DNA of 24,688 nucleotides from a virus. This document shows positions 20,798 through 24,688 of the stretch, in pieces; the first letter of the stretch is position 1, and the number at the start of each line of letters is the position of its first letter. The stretch covers positions 1-24,688 of the IMG/VR virus record IMGVR_UViG_3300033978_000581. The stretch is one strand, 5' to 3'. The translations under genes were made by a program, and so were the position numbers. The notes under the pieces were generated by a model. That model saw only the letters and a program-made list of their open reading frames with translations. It had not been told where the DNA came from and searched no databases.

Positions 20798-21747
20798 TGG
20801 CCCAAGTGGTCACAGTCGCCAAGGGCATCAAGGTCGACTATACACAGTTCGCCAAGCATCTGGCCATGTACGCCTTGGTCATGCGTAAGACCATCGCCGA
20901 AATCGTAAAGAACCAAGCTGGCCTATTCGCCAAGGATATGTGCGACTTTACACCGCCGTTTTCGGGCGCGGAGCCTGCAATCACAAAAGGCGGAGAAGGA
21001 GGCTTTGGAAGCAAAGCCAAAAAGAAGGGAGATAATGCCGTCAACCGTGACGTCCGTAAGATTTTCGCACCACTTGATCAGGCTCCCTCCGCAGGAGTGG
21101 CCGCTGCCGGAAACCTTGGTATCTTCTCCGCCTGGATTGGAGCCAAAGCCAAACTCCCCCCTCCCCACTACCCCGACTACGTCTTCAAGATGGTCGCCGG
21201 GGGTCGTATCATCGGTCAAGGAGAGTTTGATTATTTCAAGCAAATCGAATCCAGGCAAAACACCCCGAAGACACGATTCTTCATGGGAACTACTGAAGGT
21301 CGTATCAAGACCGAGCATGAACGTCGGCGCGGCAAGAAGTCTTACAAGGTCACGGAGACTTCCGAAAAGGTCTACGTCGATAACTGGAAGCCCGTCGAGT
21401 CCTACATAAAGCGGGTACAGCAGCGTGTCGGCAAACTTAAGTCCGGCTGGTACTACGCCGGCCTCAAACTGCGTCCTATGCCTACATCCGCATGGATTAG
21501 CAGGCAGGGTTCAGGCACGTCTATTTACCAGCCGAGGCTCGGTGGCCCAGACCCCGTCATCAAACTCGGCTCCACCGTGGGCCGTAACTACAGCCAAGGC
21601 TACCACTTCATGCGGAAAGCCATGAACCACCGCGCCTTCGCCATGCGGGTCGTTATGCTCAAGCATTTGCAAGCCCCGCGCAATCACGGTAAACTTATCG
21701 ACGTCGTCAACCGCCTGCAAGGCTTCACCCTTACCAACACACCCTGA
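20797..21747 (+). CDS. Candidate neck/tail-completion protein, 316 aa
   Basis: Begins MAQVVTVAKGIKVDYTQFAK with a long first helix (AMYALVMRKTIAEIVKNQAG), reminiscent of HK97 gp10/lambda Z-type proteins that also sit before the tail terminator. At 316 residues it is much longer than those, with a basic middle (RIKTEHERRRGKKSYKVTET) and further domains. The ATG overlaps the upstream stop (TAATG). Function inferred from position. Confidence 0.5.
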   Translation: MAQVVTVAKGIKVDYTQFAKHLAMYALVMRKTIAEIVKNQAGLFAKDMCDFTPPFSGAEPAITKGGEGGFGSKAKKKGDNAVNRDVRKIFAPLDQAPSAGVAAAGNLGIFSAWIGAKAKLPPPHYPDYVFKMVAGGRIIGQGEFDYFKQIESRQNTPKTRFFMGTTEGRIKTEHERRRGKKSYKVTETSEKVYVDNWKPVESYIKRVQQRVGKLKSGWYYAGLKLRPMPTSAWISRQGSGTSIYQPRLGGPDPVIKLGSTVGRNYSQGYHFMRKAMNHRAFAMRVVMLKHLQAPRNHGKLIDVVNRLQGFTLTNTP

Positions 21748-22190
21748 TGCCCACCCCCACCTTCTTCAGTTTCCGAACCGTCCTTGAAAACAGGGTGGCC
21801 GGCTACCTTGAGCCGCTCTTCCCAGGCGTCGCCGTCCACAAGGGCGTGACCGATGAAATCCGGGTCATCCCGATCATCATCGCCCATGCCGAGTCCAGCA
21901 GCAATATCGAAGACCTCGGCTCACAGACCCTTGGCAACTACAAGGCGACCCTCAAACTCTACATCTACTCCTCCGCCGACGACGAGACCCTTGAAACCCA
22001 CCGCGCCCGTGTCGTGGAGGTTATCGGGGCCATGCGCGACGTGCCGGCCTTGAAGGCATTATGGAACCCCACGACGGACGGCCAGTTGTACGACCTGTGG
22101 ATTGAGAACGACGAGGAAGGCATGAGCCAGCGTCGCTATGGCAACGTGCTGGAATACACGGTCTGGGGCGTCATGCCCCCGTCTCCTTGA
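21747..22190 (+). CDS. Candidate tail terminator protein, 147 aa
   Basis: An alpha/beta protein with an N-terminal helix (FFSFRTVLENRVAGYLEPLF), central strands (EIRVIPIIIAHAES, GNYKATLKLYIYSS), helix ETLETHRARVVEVIGAM and a final strand NVLEYTVWGVM. This order resembles lambda gpU-like tail terminators. It is one gene before the tube candidate, as expected. Its stop overlaps the motif copy at 22187. Confidence 0.6.
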   Translation: MPTPTFFSFRTVLENRVAGYLEPLFPGVAVHKGVTDEIRVIPIIIAHAESSSNIEDLGSQTLGNYKATLKLYIYSSADDETLETHRARVVEVIGAMRDVPALKALWNPTTDGQLYDLWIENDEEGMSQRRYGNVLEYTVWGVMPPSP

Positions 22191-22203
22191 CACTTGGCTA
22201 AAC
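22187..22203 (+). promoter_or_regulatory. Late-arm motif TTKACA-N3-GGCTAAAC, copy 4
   Basis: TTGACACTTGGCTAAAC is identical to copy 2, overlaps the upstream stop, and ends 10 nt before the ATG at 22214. The exact 17-nt repeat 3.3 kb away argues against chance. Confidence 0.62.
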
Positions 22204-22213
22204 GCATACGACT

Positions 22214-22546
22214 ATGGCAGCAATCGATTACGGCGTAGCTCATTTTTACGGACTTTACGGTACGGTCACCTATGCGACCCTCCAGTCCGACTCGCTCTCC
22301 CAGAGTTTCAAGATCGACGTCGAAGTCATGGACGAAGAAGGGCGTGTCATCACCGACCGCCTGGACGACCTCTTTCAGGAAATCACCCTTGAGGGCGTCC
22401 TGAAGACCGGCGAGACCCCGGAAATCGGCACCCAGTTCACCTACCTCGGTATTCAATGGATTCTGAAGTCCCTTGAAGACAAGGGTACGAACAAGGACTT
22501 CCGCAAGGTCACCATTAAGGGCGTCAAGTACCAGCAGATCGCCTAA
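22214..22546 (+). CDS. Candidate tail tube protein, 110 aa
   Basis: Starts MAAIDYGVAHFYGLYGTVTY and is rich in beta strands (SLSQSFKIDVEVMDEEGRVI, EITLEGVLKTGE, GTQFTYLGIQWILKSL, KVTIKGVKYQQI), as in the small tube or phage-baseplate barrel fold. It precedes the chaperone-slot gene and tape measure, where the tube gene normally sits. It is short for a siphophage tube, so another tail barrel protein is possible. Confidence 0.5.
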   Translation: MAAIDYGVAHFYGLYGTVTYATLQSDSLSQSFKIDVEVMDEEGRVITDRLDDLFQEITLEGVLKTGETPEIGTQFTYLGIQWILKSLEDKGTNKDFRKVTIKGVKYQQIA

Positions 22547-22562
22547 TAGGGCGGCATCCAAG

Positions 22563-23156
22563 ATGGATGCTCGATACCTACAGGCTACGACCGTCCTGCC
22601 CCGCCAAGATAAGGTGTGCGGCAGGACGCTTCGTCCTTTCTGCCTGCGGCACCGTGTCGCGCTGGAGGCCATCCAGTCTCCGTTCCTCGACCCTGAAAAG
22701 TACCAGTTCAACCCGGTGCAGGTCGTCATGGCGGCGCGGATTCTGTCTACCTACGACAAGCAGGAGATGGCCCGTCCCCTGTCATTTATCGAGAAACTCT
22801 ACATCGCACGGATGGCGATCAGCAAGAAGTACTACTCGCGCTGCGTCGGCATCATTCTAGGCTGCATCAAGGTCTCCCTTTCCTACCCCAAGTTCTGGAA
22901 GAAGGAGGAAAAGGAGGGCGTGAAGAAGTACGAGGATATCCCTTTCCCGCTGTCGTGCGTTTCCAACCTCTGCCGTAACGGAGTCAGCCTGGAGGAAGCA
23001 TGGACGATGCCGGAAGGCGAGGCCGTCTGGATGTCCGTCGCCAGCGCGATCTACAACGGTGCCAAACTCGACATCCTTTCCACGGAGCAGGAAAAAGATT
23101 TAGAGAATTTCGACGCCCGTATTGAAGCCTACAAAAAGGCGAACAACCTACCCTAA
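22563..23156 (+). CDS. Candidate tail assembly chaperone, 197 aa
   Basis: From the ATG at 22563 it reads MDARYLQATTVLPRQDKVCG. The body is helical with several Cys (CGRTLRPFCLRHRVALEAIQ, YYSRCVGIILGCIKVSLSYP). It occupies the chaperone slot between tube candidate and tape measure. No family is certain. The longer frame to 22473 overlaps the tube gene and is not protein-like. A CAAAAAG tract near the end could allow a -1 shift into the tape-measure frame. Confidence 0.45.
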   Translation: MDARYLQATTVLPRQDKVCGRTLRPFCLRHRVALEAIQSPFLDPEKYQFNPVQVVMAARILSTYDKQEMARPLSFIEKLYIARMAISKKYYSRCVGIILGCIKVSLSYPKFWKKEEKEGVKKYEDIPFPLSCVSNLCRNGVSLEEAWTMPEGEAVWMSVASAIYNGAKLDILSTEQEKDLENFDARIEAYKKANNLP

Positions 23157-23161
23157 CACCG

Positions 23162-24346
23162 ATGGCCGACCTATCAGTAACAATTGGACTAGACCAGACC
23201 GAGCTGGAGAAGGGTCTTGCCAACGCCGGCAAGACCCTTGGAGAGCTATCTGGTTCTGCCGCAGCAGGTGAAAACCCGTTTTCTGATGCAGCAGGTCAAT
23301 TAAGCAGCGCACAGGGTATTGGAAATTTAATTGCTGGACCGATGGGTGCTTTGGCAGGTGCTTTTGTTGATTCATTTGGCGGAATGATCGGCGATGTTAT
23401 GGGTAAAATTAAAGAATTGGCAGACTATGCCCAAACGCTTCGTCGTATGTCCATCGCAACAGGGGTATCAATTTCAGAGCTGAACAGGATGGAGAGTTTT
23501 GGACAAGCCTTTGGAGTCAGCCTGGATACTATTGTAAGTTCCTTTACGGAATTTACTAGACGCATGGGTGAGGTTAGAATCAAAGGCGGTGAACTTACCA
23601 ACGTATTAGCCAAGATGGGCGTCGGAATGGATGAGGTAGCCAACGGCACTTTCAACCATCAGAAGGCAATGAAGATGCTGGCCGACGCCTACGCCGCCGG
23701 AACGGACGAAGCCACGCTTCTTTACTACGGCACGAAGATGTTCGGTGATGCATTCAAGGATATGCTTCCTATCATCCAATCTGGATCAAAGGCCGTAGAG
23801 GATGCTTCTGATACTTACCTTAAACTTCGAGACGAAGCCGGAGAAGCATTGGGAAGATTTGGACAAGATTTGTACAAAGTATGGGAAATTTTAAGAAATG
23901 CTTTTGTTAATATTTTAGGAACATTTGTAGAAGAAATTGAAAATCTACAGTCTGACGTTAAAAATATTTTATCAAAAGGGTTTTTTAATCCGTTTGAATC
24001 TGACGAAGCAAAAGCAAAAAGAGTTTTGGAGAATACTCCAAAATACATGACTGATGAAGAGCGAATCAGATTTGTTCTTGAGCGTTATTACGACGAAGAC
24101 GAGCGTGATGCTGCCCGCAAGGAACTTGAGAAGCAGCTCAAGGGCGGTGGCAAAATCTTGTCCCCATTTGGTATGTCCGAAGCCGGCGCGGCTTCCCAGA
24201 TGCAGCAGATGGGCGGCGGCGACATCTTCGGAGCCGTGGCCTTCACACCGCTTGAACGGATCGCCACGGCGACCGAAGAAACCGCAACCAACACCAGGCC
24301 GAAGGACGCCCCGGCTCCTCGCACACCTGACGACCTTTCACGATAA
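23162..24346 (+). CDS. Tape measure-like protein, 394 aa
   Basis: Sets tail length in siphoviruses. The start MADLSVTIGLDQTELEKGLA is a typical tape-measure opening. It is followed by a Gly/Ala hydrophobic stretch (GNLIAGPMGALAGAFVDSFG), then LADYAQTLRRMSIATGVSIS ELNR-type helical repeats typical of tape measures, and a variable C-terminus rich in Ala/Thr/Pro. At 394 residues it is short, implying a short tail by the usual length rule. The middle of the gene (about 23270-24060) is distinctly AT-rich. Confidence 0.78.
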   Translation: MADLSVTIGLDQTELEKGLANAGKTLGELSGSAAAGENPFSDAAGQLSSAQGIGNLIAGPMGALAGAFVDSFGGMIGDVMGKIKELADYAQTLRRMSIATGVSISELNRMESFGQAFGVSLDTIVSSFTEFTRRMGEVRIKGGELTNVLAKMGVGMDEVANGTFNHQKAMKMLADAYAAGTDEATLLYYGTKMFGDAFKDMLPIIQSGSKAVEDASDTYLKLRDEAGEALGRFGQDLYKVWEILRNAFVNILGTFVEEIENLQSDVKNILSKGFFNPFESDEAKAKRVLENTPKYMTDEERIRFVLERYYDEDERDAARKELEKQLKGGGKILSPFGMSEAGAASQMQQMGGGDIFGAVAFTPLERIATATEETATNTRPKDAPAPRTPDDLSR

Positions 24347-24688
24347 TGGGATCACTATCTACCATCAATTACGGCGACAGCCTTAATCCCCCTATCGCCC
24401 AGCCGGGGTGGCAGGTAGAAGCCGACGGCTTCGGGCTTCTCCAGGCCCAGATTAAATTCAAGTGGACCAATAGTGAGATGAACAATTTCACTACCGTGTT
24501 CGCCAAGGGTGTCACGCTCGGAAGCCTGGTGTCCAGCGCGCCGAGCAATTTCCAGAACATGAAAATCTGGAAGGCGAACATGGTCTACGAGAAGGCCAAC
24601 GTCCTGACCGTCACGGCGGACTTCTGCGGCATCGACCCCAACGTCAACAGCGGCACGAAGACCATAACACAGGTGGTCATGTCCGGCT
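24346..24688 (+). CDS. Tail protein, 3' end outside the window
   Basis: ATG at 24346 overlaps the tape-measure stop (TAATG). The frame is open to the window edge, about 114 residues. It begins MGSLSTINYGDSLNPPIAQP and has beta-rich sequence (GFGLLQAQIKFKWTNSEMNN, VLTVTADFCGIDP). The position after the tape measure fits a distal tail or tip component. No family recognised. Confidence 0.6.
   Translation, partial: MGSLSTINYGDSLNPPIAQPGWQVEADGFGLLQAQIKFKWTNSEMNNFTTVFAKGVTLGSLVSSAPSNFQNMKIWKANMVYEKANVLTVTADFCGIDPNVNSGTKTITQVVMSG

Overview
This window is part of a tailed double-stranded DNA phage genome (Caudoviricetes). It has a lambda-style head module: a GpA-type large terminase, a lambda-type portal and an S49 head protease. 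These are followed by a coiled-coil scaffold candidate, the major capsid protein, connector and tail genes, and a short tape measure, which suggests siphovirus-like morphology. Most genes are GC-rich, with C/G-ending codons. Few starts have a purine-rich Shine-Dalgarno sequence; many instead read A/T-rich then ACC or CCC directly before ATG. This points to a host that does not rely on Shine-Dalgarno pairing, but the sequence does not name the host. No integrase, DNA polymerase or tRNA is visible.

Layout. (1) 1-7141, all leftward: a compact early operon with stop/start overlaps. It carries a secreted muramidase-like enzyme, a DUF551-like protein, a RuvC-like resolvase, a RecT-like annealing protein, a RecE/RecB-type exonuclease, a DUF669-like candidate ssDNA-binding protein, an SF2 helicase and a dNMP kinase, plus small unknowns. 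A strong leftward terminator at 2857-2884 divides it. (2) 7142-8215: gene-free, with repeats, a cluster of palindromes, a GTCG-rich low-complexity tract and a terminator. (3) 8216-11435, leftward: a block of mostly unrecognised genes with clearly different codon use (for example CAA for Gln), including a GP88-like protein and a 44-residue membrane peptide. Several of these genes share repeated upstream elements. (4) 11436-12010: the divergent control region, with nested direct and inverted repeats and three consecutive hairpins. (5) 12011-24688, rightward: small DNA-binding-type proteins, a second DUF551-like protein, small and large terminase, a gpW-like candidate, portal, protease, scaffold, capsid, connectors, tail terminator, tail tube candidate, chaperone candidate, tape measure, and the start of another tail gene that runs off the window.

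How it fits together: the left arm supplies nucleotides, unwinding and recombination. The middle block looks like an accessory or host-interaction island with its own signals. The right arm builds the particle. The most unusual observations are two separate families of short repeated elements just upstream of start codons. TTKACA-N3-GGCTAAAC occurs four times in the structural arm, and TTGCGCGTAAACTTTT occurs in the accessory block. The accessory block is also a compositional island whose GTCG-rich edges run in opposite orientations.
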